Assembly (NCBI GenBank): GCA_017305555.1
Contig: JAFKKM010000011.1
Span: 44,944-108,943, forward strand
Reading direction: 5' to 3'
Length of the DNA: 64,000 nt
Origin: Hyphomicrobiales bacterium
GTDB taxonomy: Bacteria; Pseudomonadota; Alphaproteobacteria; Rhizobiales; Xanthobacteraceae
The position numbers and the translations under genes are program-made. The notes under the pieces are model-generated. The model searched no databases. It was not told the DNA's origin and saw only the letters and a list, made by a program, of their open reading frames with translations. Positions 1-8,136 of the stretch are shown piece after piece; position 1 is the first letter of the stretch; the number at the start of each line of letters is the position of its first letter.

Positions 1-409
1 CGCGCTTGTTCTCGGCGAAACGGCTCGAATCGACGCCGTAACCCATCGCCTGGTCTTGCAGATCGCACTCGCCGCCTTGATCGCAGATCGGGCAATCGAG
101 CGGATGGTTGATCAGCAGAAACTCCATCACGCCTTCGCGCGCTTTCTTCACCATCGGCGAACGGGTGGAGATTTCCGGCGGCTCACCCTTGGGGCCGGGA
201 CGGCAATCGCGCACGCCCCAGGCGCAGCTCGCGACCGGCTTCGGGCCGCCCTTCACCTCGACGAGGCACATCCGGCAGTTGCCGGCGATCGACAGCCGCT
301 CGTGATAGCAGAAGCGCGGAATCTCGGCGCCCGCCGCCTCGCACGCCTGCAACAGCGTGTATTCGGCCGGCACATCGATCTCTTTGCCATCGATGATGAG
401 TATGGTCAT
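1..409 (-). CDS. nuoG: NADH-quinone oxidoreductase subunit G (5' part, runs off left edge)
   Basis: This is the beginning of the gene for the 75-kDa iron-sulfur subunit of respiratory complex I, which relays electrons through the peripheral arm towards NuoB. About 136 codons are visible. The N-terminal ferredoxin-like [2Fe-2S] site is clear (Cys34, Cys45, Cys48 in [16 protein letters not shown]), and further on [15 protein letters not shown] carries the ligands of the next Fe-S cluster. The ATG at 409 begins [11 protein letters not shown], a usual NuoG start, and lies 47 bp after the nuoF stop, so the gene is the last visible member of the nuo operon. The identification is secure; the C-terminal molybdopterin-fold part is outside the window. 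Confidence 0.95.
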   Translation of the reverse strand, partial: MTILIIDGKEIDVPAEYTLLQACEAAGAEIPRFCYHERLSIAGNCRMCLVEVKGGPKPVASCAWGVRDCRPGPKGEPPEISTRSPMVKKAREGVMEFLLINHPLDCPICDQGGECDLQDQAMGYGVDSSRFAENKR

Positions 410-456
410 GGCCTCAAGTCTTTCTCAACTTGCGTTCGGTGTCCGCGCAGCATCGC

Positions 457-1781
<1,325 letters not shown>

Positions 1782-1782
<1 letters not shown>

Positions 1783-2426
1783 CACACGTTGCCCTTCTTG
1801 GTCGCGTCACCGGCCACAGCGGCATCCTTCAGCACGCGCGGTCCACCGGCCGGCGCGGCGTGCTGGCGGTCGATCTGCGGGCCGGGCTTCGGCAGGTTGC
1901 CCGAGGCGAAACCGTCCAGCACCTTATTGAAGGTGTCCTTGGTGAGGTCCTCGTAGGTGTCCTTCCAGATCATCACCATCGGCGCGTTGACGCAGGCGCC
2001 GAGGCACTCGACCTCTTCCCACGAGAAGTTGCCGTCCTCCGAGACATGGCCCGGATCGTGATGGATGCGATGCTTGCAGACCTCGATCAAATCGCCAGCG
2101 CCACGCAACATGCACGGCGTAGTGCCGCAGACCTGCACATGCGCTTTCTTGCCGACCGGCGAGAGCTGGAACATGGTGTAGAAGGTCGCGATCTCCAGCA
2201 CGCGGATGTACGGCATATCGAGCAGGTCGGCGACCGCGCGAATAGCAGCTTCGGAGACCCAGCCCTCATGCTCTTCCTGCACGCGCCACAGGATCGCGAT
2301 GCAGGCCGACGCCTGCCGTCCTTCCGGATACTTCGCGATCTGCTGCTTGGCCCAATCGAGCGTACCTTCGCGAAACGCGAAGCTCGCGGGCTGCAATTCC
2401 TTCGGTGCCAGACGACGGACGGACAT
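1782..2426 (-). CDS. nuoE: NADH-quinone oxidoreductase subunit E (24-kDa, [2Fe-2S])
   Basis: Encodes the thioredoxin-fold [2Fe-2S] subunit that partners NuoF in the NADH-oxidising module of complex I. The cluster ligands are visible as [12 protein letters not shown] and [15 protein letters not shown]. The predicted 214 residues include a longer, Ala/Pro-rich C-terminus (about residues 180-214), as in other rhizobial NuoE proteins. An ATG at 2426 ([13 protein letters not shown]) is preferred over a TTG two codons upstream. The stop overlaps the nuoF start. It sits 68 bp after nuoD in the same operon. Confidence 0.95.
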
Positions 2427-2494
2427 GCTCAATCAGTCTTTCTGCGAGCGCGCCACGCGGCGCGCATTCGGGCGGAGATGGCGAGACGAGAGGA

Positions 2495-3688
2495 TCACCG
2501 GTCGACCTCGCCGAACACGATATCGAGCGACCCGAGGATGGCCGAGACGTCAGCCAACAGGTGCCCCTTGCAGATGAAATCCATCGCCTGCAAGTGCGCG
2601 AAACCCGGCGCGCGGATCTTGCACTTGTAGGGCTTGTTGCTGCCGTCGGCGACGAGGAAAACGCCGAATTCGCCCTTCGGCGCTTCGACGGCCGCATAGA
2701 CTTCGCCGGGCGGCACATGGAAGCCTTCGGTGTAGAGCTTGAAGTGATGGATCAGCGCTTCCATCGAGCGCTTCATCTCGCCACGGCGCGGCGGGAAGAT
2801 CTTGTTGTCCTCGACCGCCACCGGGCCCTGCCCGTCCGGCGCGCGCAGCTTGGCGATGCACTGCTTCATGATGCGCACCGACTGATGCATCTGCTCGATG
2901 CGGATGCAGTAGCGGTCGTAGCAGTCGCCGTTCTTGCCGACCGGAATGTCGAATTCCATTTCGTCGTAGCACTCGTAGGGCTGCGCCTTGCGCAAATCCC
3001 ACGCCGCACCCGAACCGCGCACCATGACGCCGGAGAAACCCCACTCCCACGCCTGCTCAAGCGTCACCACGCCGATATCGACGTTGCGCTGCTTGAAGAT
3101 GCGGTTGCCGGTGAGCAGCACTTCGAGATCATCGACCTTCGGCGGGAAGGCGTCGCACCAGGTATCGATATCGTCGATCAGCCTCGGTGGCAGGTCCTGA
3201 TGCACGCCGCCGACGCGGAAGAACGCCGCGTGCATCCGCGAGCCGGACGCGCGCTCGTAGAACACCATCAGCTTCTCGCGCTCCTCGAAGCCCCACAGCG
3301 GCGGGGTCAGCGCGCCGACGTCCATCGCCTGCGTGGTGACGTTGAGGAGGTGCGAAAGAATGCGGCCGATTTCGCAATAGAGCACACGGATCAGTTGCGC
3401 GCGGCGCGGCACCTGGATGCCGAGCAGCTTTTCCGCCGCGAGGCAGAAGGCGTGTTCCTGATTCATCGGCGCGACGTAATCGAGCCGGTCGAAATACGGG
3501 ATCGCCTGCAGATAGGTCTTGGTCTCGATCAGCTTCTCGGTGCCGCGATGCAGCAGGCCGATATGCGGATCGACGCGCTCAACCACTTCGCCGTCCAACT
3601 CCAGCACAAGGCGCAGCACGCCGTGCGCTGCCGGATGCTGCGGCCCGAAGTTGATGGTGAAATTGCGCATTCCGGGGACTTCGTTCAT
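2495..3688 (-). CDS. nuoD: NADH-quinone oxidoreductase subunit D (49-kDa)
   Basis: Encodes the 49-kDa subunit that builds the quinone-binding cavity of complex I together with NuoB. The conserved start [19 protein letters not shown] (the quinone-site HPAAHG) and the end DIVFGEVDR are both present, giving 397 residues, the normal length. The ATG at 3688 ([10 protein letters not shown]) is chosen; the open frame continues upstream only because it reads through the 7-bp repeat array (as [10 protein letters not shown]), which is not part of NuoD. The gene is separated from nuoC by about 0.5 kb holding an inserted cassette, whereas nuoC and nuoD are normally adjacent in related operons. Confidence 0.96.
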   Translation of the reverse strand: MNEVPGMRNFTINFGPQHPAAHGVLRLVLELDGEVVERVDPHIGLLHRGTEKLIETKTYLQAIPYFDRLDYVAPMNQEHAFCLAAEKLLGIQVPRRAQLIRVLYCEIGRILSHLLNVTTQAMDVGALTPPLWGFEEREKLMVFYERASGSRMHAAFFRVGGVHQDLPPRLIDDIDTWCDAFPPKVDDLEVLLTGNRIFKQRNVDIGVVTLEQAWEWGFSGVMVRGSGAAWDLRKAQPYECYDEMEFDIPVGKNGDCYDRYCIRIEQMHQSVRIMKQCIAKLRAPDGQGPVAVEDNKIFPPRRGEMKRSMEALIHHFKLYTEGFHVPPGEVYAAVEAPKGEFGVFLVADGSNKPYKCKIRAPGFAHLQAMDFICKGHLLADVSAILGSLDIVFGEVDR

Positions 3689-3710
3689 CTCAAGCGCTCC
3701 GCGCTCTGGA

Positions 3711-3745
3711 GAGTAGCGAATAGTGAGTAGCGAATAGCGAATAGT
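3711..3745 (+). repeat. Left heptamer array of the cassette
   Basis: Five consecutive 7-bp units read GAGTAGC, GAATAGT, GAGTAGC, GAATAGC and GAATAGT (consensus GARTAGY), ending just before the cassette gene's stop codon. The array lies 23 bp upstream of the nuoD ATG. It contains TAG in one frame of each unit. Confidence 0.9.
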
Positions 3746-3756
3746 AAGAACGGAAT

Positions 3757-4086
3757 TCAATCATCGGCTTGCCTGCGCTGAACTGACCGGATCAGTGACC
3801 TTAACATTCTGCCCAATTCGTCACATTGCGCCAGAATCGGCTCAACCACGTCGGGAGGCGCCAGATTAACACGCAATGCCAGTAACAAATGCGTCTCGAG
3901 TTCTTTCAACGAACCTTGTGCGATACGAAGGAACTGAACGAACGATCCGCGGTGTTCGCGACCGTGACCTTCAGCGACATTAGCCGCTATCGATACAGCC
4001 GCCCGGCGAATTTGGCTGGTCATCCCGTAAATCTCATCCTTCGGAAAGCGACCAGTCAAACGATAGACCTGTTCGGCAATCGTCAT
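3757..4086 (-). CDS. Four-helix-bundle protein, S23/IVP (avd-like) family; true start probably at 4131
   Basis: Small helical protein of the family first seen in 23S rRNA intervening sequences and related to the Avd accessory protein of diversity-generating retroelements; its cellular function is unknown. From the ATG at 4086 it has 109 residues ([15 protein letters not shown]), with the family hallmarks [28 protein letters not shown] and a [11 protein letters not shown] helix. The highly conserved N-terminal motif SYRDLKVWQKA lies upstream, in frame, between 4131 and 4087. A strong AGGAGG (4139-4144) is spaced correctly for a start at 4129-4131, but the codon there is ATA. Either ATA is used, or a shortened protein is made from 4086, or the gene is decaying. 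It is co-directional with the nuo genes and would be transcribed with them. Confidence 0.85.
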   Translation of the reverse strand: MTIAEQVYRLTGRFPKDEIYGMTSQIRRAAVSIAANVAEGHGREHRGSFVQFLRIAQGSLKELETHLLLALRVNLAPPDVVEPILAQCDELGRMLRSLIRSVQRRQADD

Positions 4087-4138
4087 CGCTTTCTGCCAGA
4101 CTTTGAGATCCCGGTATGAACTGATCTCTATCGCGCAC

Positions 4139-4144
4139 CCTCCT
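4139..4144 (-). promoter_or_regulatory. Shine-Dalgarno AGGAGG positioned for an ATA start
   Basis: A perfect ribosome-binding site lies 7 bases before the ATA codon at 4129-4131. That codon is the first of a frame reading ATA-GAG-ATC followed by the conserved SYRDLKVWQKA of the four-helix-bundle family. No ATG, GTG or TTG in that frame lies near it until 4086. Confidence 0.6.
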
Positions 4145-4161
4145 GTTGCATCATGAATCTG

Positions 4162-4192
4162 TCTACTCGCTACTTACTATTCGCTATTCGCT
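4162..4192 (-). repeat. Right heptamer array of the cassette (overlaps nuoC stop)
   Basis: On the minus strand the units are GAATAGC, GAATAGT, AAGTAGC and GAGTAGA, preceded by a partial GAGC. They mirror the left array, so the cassette has inverted flanks. The nuoC stop codon TAG (4184-4186) lies inside the first full unit. Confidence 0.88.
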
Positions 4193-4789
4193 CTTCTTCT
4201 CATCCCCCGGCAGCGGATAGTCCGCCCCTTCCCATGGCGAGAGGAAATCGAATCGGCGGAATTCCTGATTGAGCTGCACCGGCTCATAGACCACGCGCTT
4301 CTCGGCATCGTCGTAACGGACCTCGACGAAACCGGTGGTCGGAAAATCCTTGCGCAGCGGGTGGCCGTCGAAACCATAGTCGGTGAGCAGCCGGCGCATG
4401 TCGGGATGGCCGGTGAAGATCACGCCATACAGATCGTAAGTCTCGCGCTCGAACCAGTCGGTGCCGGGAAACACGCCGATAATCGACGGCACCTGCGTGG
4501 TCTCGTCAGCCACGCCCTTGATGCGGATGCGTTCGTTCAAGGTCGGCGACAGCAGATGGTAGACGATGTCAAAACGCTTTTCGCGCGACGGATAATCCAC
4601 CGCGGTGGCGTCGATGAAAGAGACGAAGCGGCAGCGCGGGTCCTGACGCAGGAAACGCATCGCCTCGACGATCTTCGAAATCTCGACATTCACCGTCAAC
4701 TGACCGAACGCCACCTCATAGCCGGTGGCAACGCCGGGCAGCGCACCAACGATCGTCTGACCCAGGGTCTCGAGCCGCGTGTCGTCCAT
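4184..4789 (-). CDS. nuoC: NADH-quinone oxidoreductase subunit C (30-kDa)
   Basis: Encodes the 30-kDa subunit of the complex I connecting module, a structural partner of NuoD and NuoB. The 201 residues contain the diagnostic block [20 protein letters not shown] followed by [17 protein letters not shown]. The last residues KKSE and the stop codon are encoded within the repeat that flanks the inserted cassette, so the natural C-terminus may have been altered by the insertion. The gene starts at an ATG 9 bp beyond the nuoB stop. Confidence 0.96.
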   Translation of the reverse strand: MDDTRLETLGQTIVGALPGVATGYEVAFGQLTVNVEISKIVEAMRFLRQDPRCRFVSFIDATAVDYPSREKRFDIVYHLLSPTLNERIRIKGVADETTQVPSIIGVFPGTDWFERETYDLYGVIFTGHPDMRRLLTDYGFDGHPLRKDFPTTGFVEVRYDDAEKRVVYEPVQLNQEFRRFDFLSPWEGADYPLPGDEKKSE

Positions 4790-4798
4790 TGTTCAGCC

Positions 4799-5392
4799 TT
4801 AGCGTTCGATGGTTCCGGTGCGCCGGATCTTCTTCTGCAACAGCAGCACGCCGTACAGCAGCGCCTCCGCCGTCGGCGGGCAGCCCGGCACATAGATGTC
4901 GATCGGCACGATGCGATCGCAGCCGCGCACTACCGAATAGGAATAGTGGTAGTAGCCGCCGCCGTTGGCGCAGGAGCCCATCGAGATGACGTAGCGCGGC
5001 TCGGGCATCTGGTCGTAGACCTTGCGCAGCGCAGGCGCCATCTTGTTGGTCAGGGTGCCGGCGACGATCATCACGTCGGACTGGCGCGGCGACGCGCGCG
5101 GCGCGAAGCCGAATCGCTCGACGTCGTAACGCGGCATCGACACCTGCATCATCTCGACGGCGCAGCAGGCCAGACCGAAGGTCATCCACATCAGCGAGCC
5201 GGTGCGCGCCCAGGTGATCAGGTCGTCGGCGGCGGCGACGAAGAAGCCCTTGTCGGACAGTTCGTTGTTGACCTCGAGGAAGTAGCGATCGTCAGCGCCG
5301 ACCGGCTTCCCGGTGCGCGGATCGAGGACGCCGGTCGCAGCCGGAGCAACCAGCGTCCCTGACGATTGCGCGTGATTAGGGCTCAATCCCAT
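4799..5392 (-). CDS. nuoB: NADH-quinone oxidoreductase subunit B (PSST, cluster N2)
   Basis: Encodes the subunit carrying the terminal [4Fe-4S] cluster N2, which reduces ubiquinone at the membrane interface. The ligands are visible as the tandem cysteines in [10 protein letters not shown], then [13 protein letters not shown] and [13 protein letters not shown]. The protein has 197 residues from the ATG at 5392 ([12 protein letters not shown]); the frame stays open further upstream but there it only mirrors nuoA. The start overlaps the end of nuoA by 10 bp. Confidence 0.97.
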   Translation of the reverse strand: MGLSPNHAQSSGTLVAPAATGVLDPRTGKPVGADDRYFLEVNNELSDKGFFVAAADDLITWARTGSLMWMTFGLACCAVEMMQVSMPRYDVERFGFAPRASPRQSDVMIVAGTLTNKMAPALRKVYDQMPEPRYVISMGSCANGGGYYHYSYSVVRGCDRIVPIDIYVPGCPPTAEALLYGVLLLQKKIRRTGTIER

Positions 5393-5748
5393 TCGAGCGC
5401 GCCTTTCTTCCATTCGTAGATAAAGCCGATGGTGAGGACGGCGAGGAACACCATCATCGACCAGAACCCGACCAGACCGAGTTTCCCGAACGCCACCGCC
5501 CACGGAAATAGGAAGGCGACTTCCAGATCGAAGATGATGAACAGGATCGCCACCAGATAGAACCGCACGTCGAACTTCATGCGCGCGTCATCGAACGCAT
5601 TGAAGCCGCATTCGTATGCGGACAATTTCTCCGGGTCAGGCTGCTGGAACGCAACGATAAACGGCGCGATCAGCAGGGCCAGCCCGATCACGGCGGCAAT
5701 GCCGATAAACACCACCAAAGGCAGATAATCTTGCAAGATGCCGGTCAT
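5383..5748 (-). CDS. nuoA: NADH-quinone oxidoreductase subunit A
   Basis: Encodes the small membrane subunit of complex I (121 residues, three transmembrane helices at about 9-31, 63-83 and 91-111). The conserved loop [21 protein letters not shown] and the helix start [20 protein letters not shown] identify it. It is the first gene of the nuo operon; the ATG at 5748 gives [10 protein letters not shown]. The next 240 bp upstream hold no gene and must carry the operon promoter. Confidence 0.97.
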   Translation of the reverse strand: MTGILQDYLPLVVFIGIAAVIGLALLIAPFIVAFQQPDPEKLSAYECGFNAFDDARMKFDVRFYLVAILFIIFDLEVAFLFPWAVAFGKLGLVGFWSMMVFLAVLTIGFIYEWKKGALEWD

Positions 5749-6085
5749 CGGCGATCCTTGGTTTTTTGGGGCGATACGGCCGATAGATTCGGCCACCTTG
5801 GAATTGTTCTGAGCCTTTAGCGCAGCGCACCAAGGGAGGCAAGACAAGCTGTGTTGACAGTTCCCTGTCATGCGCGATGCCTGCCCTGCAATGCATGGCA
5901 AGCAATTCCGCGACGCTCGGCGCGATGACCCCGCCGAAGCGCGCCCCGGTCAACGCTGATCGATGCCGCAACGTTGCCGTCGCCACCGAATTTAATGCGT
6001 CATCGCAGCGCCGATCGCTCCCGCTGGACGGGAGGGAAATCGCTTGATGAGGAAAATAAGGCGACGCCGAGCCCTTCCGGCACTG
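5749..6085. other. nuo operon upstream region, no gene
   Basis: No credible coding region. On the minus strand a weak alphaproteobacterial promoter candidate lies around 5815-5850 (TTGTCT about 17 bases before a GC-rich -10), roughly 70-100 bp ahead of nuoA. This assignment is tentative. The rest shows no recognisable site. Confidence 0.3.
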
Positions 6086-6176
6086 TCATTGCGAGCGAAG
6101 CGAACCAATCCAGCCTTTATACTCTGAATATTCTGAATCGCTTCGGCACCGGCGCTCTTCACGATGACGGGAATTG
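6084..6176 (+). repeat. Dispersed palindromic repeat, copy 1 (CATTGCGAGCGAAG type)
   Basis: Begins CATTGCGAGCGAAGCGAAC, continues CAATCCAG, and ends with the complementary-looking half TCGCTTCGGC...ACGATGACGG. The same opening occurs at 17219 and 54610 in this window. It is non-coding and could fold into an imperfect hairpin. Confidence 0.7.
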
Positions 6177-6317
6177 AGGCATGGCATCATGGCTGCCCAA
6201 ATCGATTCCCGGCGTGTCCCGAGGGAGACCCATAGCCCCCCGCTCTGGACCACCTTATCCTAACGATCTCCCCGCCCCTCTTTAGTTATGTAGTTATGTC
6301 GTTCCGCGTCTCCTTCG

Positions 6318-6452
6318 TCGTCCCCGCGTAGGCGGGGACCCAGACGCCGCAGCGTCTGTATGGGACGGGATCGGACATTATCGTCCTTTGCACGCCAATA
6401 ATCTCAACTAATGCAATGGGTTATGGGTCCCCGCCTGCGCGGGGACGACGTC
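6318..6452 (+). repeat. Palindromic repeat with two GTCCCCGC/GCGGGGAC hairpins
   Basis: Two perfect 8-bp-stem palindromes bracket about 90 bp: GTCCCCGC-GTAG-GCGGGGAC at 6320-6339 and GTCCCCGC-CTGC-GCGGGGAC at 6427-6446. The first is followed by a second small palindrome, CAGACGC-CGCA-GCGTCTG (6341-6358). A related but diverged arrangement occurs at 52668-52795. This is intergenic BIME/REP-like DNA. Confidence 0.75.
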
Positions 6453-6477
6453 ATTGTGTGGCTGGCGCTCACCACGG

Positions 6478-6603
6478 CGTCATCACCGGGCTTGTCCCGC
6501 CTGCGGGGCCGTAGCCCCTTCGGCGCGGCGAAGGCCCGGTGATCCACGTCCTTTCTTTCTAACCGTCCAAGACGTGGATGGCCGGAACAAGCCCGGCCAT
6601 GAC
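6478..6603 (+). repeat. Mosaic of palindromes (TCACCGGGC, ATCCACGTC, GGCCGG units)
   Basis: Three inverted repeats follow one another: TCACCGGGC (6483-6491) with GCCCGGTGA (6534-6542), ATCCACGTC (6542-6550) with GACGTGGAT (6571-6579), and GGCCGG...CCGGCC (6580-6598). The final CCGGCCATGACG also occurs in the hairpin at 42040-42070. The composition is that of nested REP-type elements rather than coding DNA. Confidence 0.65.
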
Positions 6604-6645
6604 GGATGAGGAAGCGCCATCTTCAGACGCGAGGCGCTGCCGATC

Positions 6646-6675
6646 TTGACAATATCTACAATATAGGATTATATT
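6646..6675 (+). promoter_or_regulatory. Orphan sigma70-like promoter in an AT-rich patch
   Basis: TTGACA (6646-6651) is followed after 18 bases by TATATT (6670-6675), a near-consensus match inside a short AT-rich stretch of an otherwise GC-rich genome. Nothing that looks like a protein gene follows for about 1 kb on this strand, so it may drive a small RNA, be part of a repeat, or be fortuitous. Confidence 0.35.
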
Positions 6676-6679
6676 CATA

Positions 6680-7280
6680 TTTATCCCGCCTCGATGAGAG
6701 GGGCGTTTCGCGATCGTCACGATTCGCGGGGCGGGATGCGGTGGACGCGGCAGCGTTCGGCGCGAAGTGTTGGCGGCAGGGCGGGCTCCTCCATGGCGAG
6801 GGCTCCGTGAGCCGTCATCCTCGCGCAGACGACGACGCTGCGCGGTGCGGCCGGGGTGGAGATGCACCCCACCGACACCGACTTTGCGCGCCGGCCCAAG
6901 TCGTGTGGTCCCGATGCCCGTCGCTGGCATCAAGGCGATGCGTCGTCGTCCGCTTCAACCGAAGCGGCGCATGTAAGCATCGGCCGACGGTGACGAACCA
7001 AAGCGGATGAATCGCTGCCGGGGAGAGCACGAAGCAAGCCGATAAAACCACCGCGCGCGGAACGCCGGATGTCTCCGGTGCGACCGTGGTGACTAACTCG
7101 TGCGCTTTTTACTTTGCGCATGAGGCTGCGGACGCATCGTGCGTCCGGCGTTCCGCGCGCCCTCTTCTCAAAGAGGGCGAAGCTTCCCCGCAAAACTCGG
7201 GCGCATCGCGCCGCGAGATCGCGAAGCCGTATCCATCCATGCTTCGCGCGTTGTTTGATATTCGAATCCGACCAATCGCA
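6680..7280 (+). repeat. Long non-coding dispersed repeat with a 17-bp terminal-type inverted repeat
   Basis: This 0.6-kb stretch resembles a repeat that I recall in many intergenic positions of Bradyrhizobiaceae genomes; it is often over-annotated as short ORFs. Recognisable landmarks are AAGTCGTGTGGTCCCGATG at 6898-6916, GAGAGCACGAAGCAAGCCG near 7022, and CTCGTGCGCTTTTTACTTTG near 7098. It contains a perfect 17-bp inverted repeat, GCGCGCGGAACGCCGGA at 7053-7069 and its complement at 7144-7160, with a 74-base loop. All open frames through it have atypical composition and none is convincing as a gene. Confidence 0.6.
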
Positions 7281-7681
7281 GATCTTCGCCACAACACCGG
7301 CGGCGTCCCTGTCTCGATCTCGTTCCATTGCACGTCGATACGACGACGATGCAAGCAGACAGAAAAATGCGTACTCAATACGCCGCGAATTTGAATTCTT
7401 ATCGATCGATCGCGAGTCATCGAACGACTGAAAATTACACGCCGCGAATCCGCATGACTGCATCCCGCCAGCTTCAATCAAGTCGTCACGCACTTGTGGT
7501 AACAAGATGTGTTCCGCGGCTCAAACGTCGTTTGCCTCCCGGTCGCGGCTGTCATATCCTTGTCAGTGCCCATCTTTGTCGCGTCGTCAGAAAGTTGCGT
7601 CGAGACTGTTGAGCGACTGCGAAACGTGTTCGCACTCACATCCTCGCCGCAGCATCAGCTTATGAAGAGCGAGGAACGATC
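7281..7681. other. Intergenic stretch upstream of the molybdenum hydroxylase
   Basis: I see no gene here. It is less GC-rich than its surroundings around 7370-7450. It must contain the promoter of the downstream two-gene operon, but no clear -35/-10 pair stands out. Confidence 0.4.
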
Positions 7682-8134
7682 ATGATCAAAGTCAAAATCA
7701 ACGGCCAAGAGCAATCGTGGGATGGCGATCCCGACCTGCCGCTGCTGTGGTTCCTGCGCGATGAAGCCGGCCTCACCGGCACCAAGTTCGGTTGCGGCGA
7801 AGCGCTTTGCGGCGCCTGCACCGTGATCGTCGACAAGCAGGCCGTGCGCGCCTGCATCACATCGATTTCTGATGTCGCCGGGCGCGATGTCACCACCATC
7901 GAAGGCCTGCATCCAACCGGCGATCATCCGGTGCAGAAGGCATGGCGTCAGGTCAACGTGCCGCAATGCGGTTACTGCCAGGCCGGTCAGATCATGCAGG
8001 CGGTGGCGCTGCTCACCGACAATCCGAAGCCTACGCATGACCAGATCCGCGAGGCGATGGCCGGCAACATCTGTCGTTGCGGTTGCTATCAGCGCATCGA
8101 GACCGCAGTTCATCTCGCTTCGACGGGGGTGTGA
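7682..8134 (+). CDS. (2Fe-2S) small subunit of a molybdenum hydroxylase (isoquinoline 1-oxidoreductase alpha type)
   Basis: Encodes the electron-transfer subunit of a xanthine-oxidase-family enzyme. The 150 residues hold two [2Fe-2S] domains: a plant-ferredoxin-type cluster with Cys38, Cys43, Cys46 and Cys58, and an all-helical C-terminal cluster with Cys95, Cys98, Cys130 and Cys132 (CGYCQAG and ICRCGCY). The ATG at 7682 is preceded by a GAGGAACG ribosome-binding site. The large catalytic subunit follows after 2 bp, and together they form an IorAB-like dimer that hydroxylates N-heterocycles or oxidises aldehydes. No FAD subunit is encoded, as is typical for the IorAB subgroup, so the acceptor is probably a cytochrome or a membrane carrier. 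The substrate is unknown. Confidence 0.9.
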   Translation: MIKVKINGQEQSWDGDPDLPLLWFLRDEAGLTGTKFGCGEALCGACTVIVDKQAVRACITSISDVAGRDVTTIEGLHPTGDHPVQKAWRQVNVPQCGYCQAGQIMQAVALLTDNPKPTHDQIREAMAGNICRCGCYQRIETAVHLASTGV

Positions 8135-8136
8135 TC

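Larger units (their letters stand above)
3711..4193. mobile_element. Heptamer-flanked four-helix-bundle cassette inserted between nuoC and nuoD
   Basis: A cassette of about 480 bp interrupts the nuo operon. Its left edge (3711-3745) holds five in-phase heptamers of consensus GARTAGY. Its right edge (4162-4189) holds four heptamers of the same type on the opposite strand. Within these, a perfect 20-bp inverted repeat AGCGAATAGCGAATAGTAAG occurs at 3729-3748 and, reversed, at 4173-4192. The only gene inside is a four-helix-bundle protein of the 23S rRNA intervening-sequence (S23/IVP) family. No transposase is present. From recollection, related genes in this bacterial family also carry such heptamer flanks, but I cannot check this here. 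The mobile nature is inferred from the flanks and the unusual location. Confidence 0.6.

Noticed and set aside
2405..3730. Plus-strand open frame of 441 codons opposite nuoD
   Set aside because: Shadow of nuoD with the same biased composition; no ribosome-binding site or family match.
3711..3748. Heptamer arrays considered as a CRISPR-like or simple microsatellite tract
   Set aside because: Units are 7 bp with no spacers, and they occur in inverted orientation at both ends of one gene, so neither CRISPR nor a lone microsatellite fits.
3757..4086. Diversity-generating retroelement (because of Avd-like similarity)
   Set aside because: No reverse transcriptase, template repeat or variable-repeat gene is present nearby; only the four-helix-bundle fold is shared.
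6606..7612. Several overlapping short open frames of 60-190 codons in the large intergenic region
   Set aside because: They lie within dispersed repeat DNA, conflict with one another, and have low-complexity Arg/Ala-rich translations; I regard them as over-annotation of a repeat.
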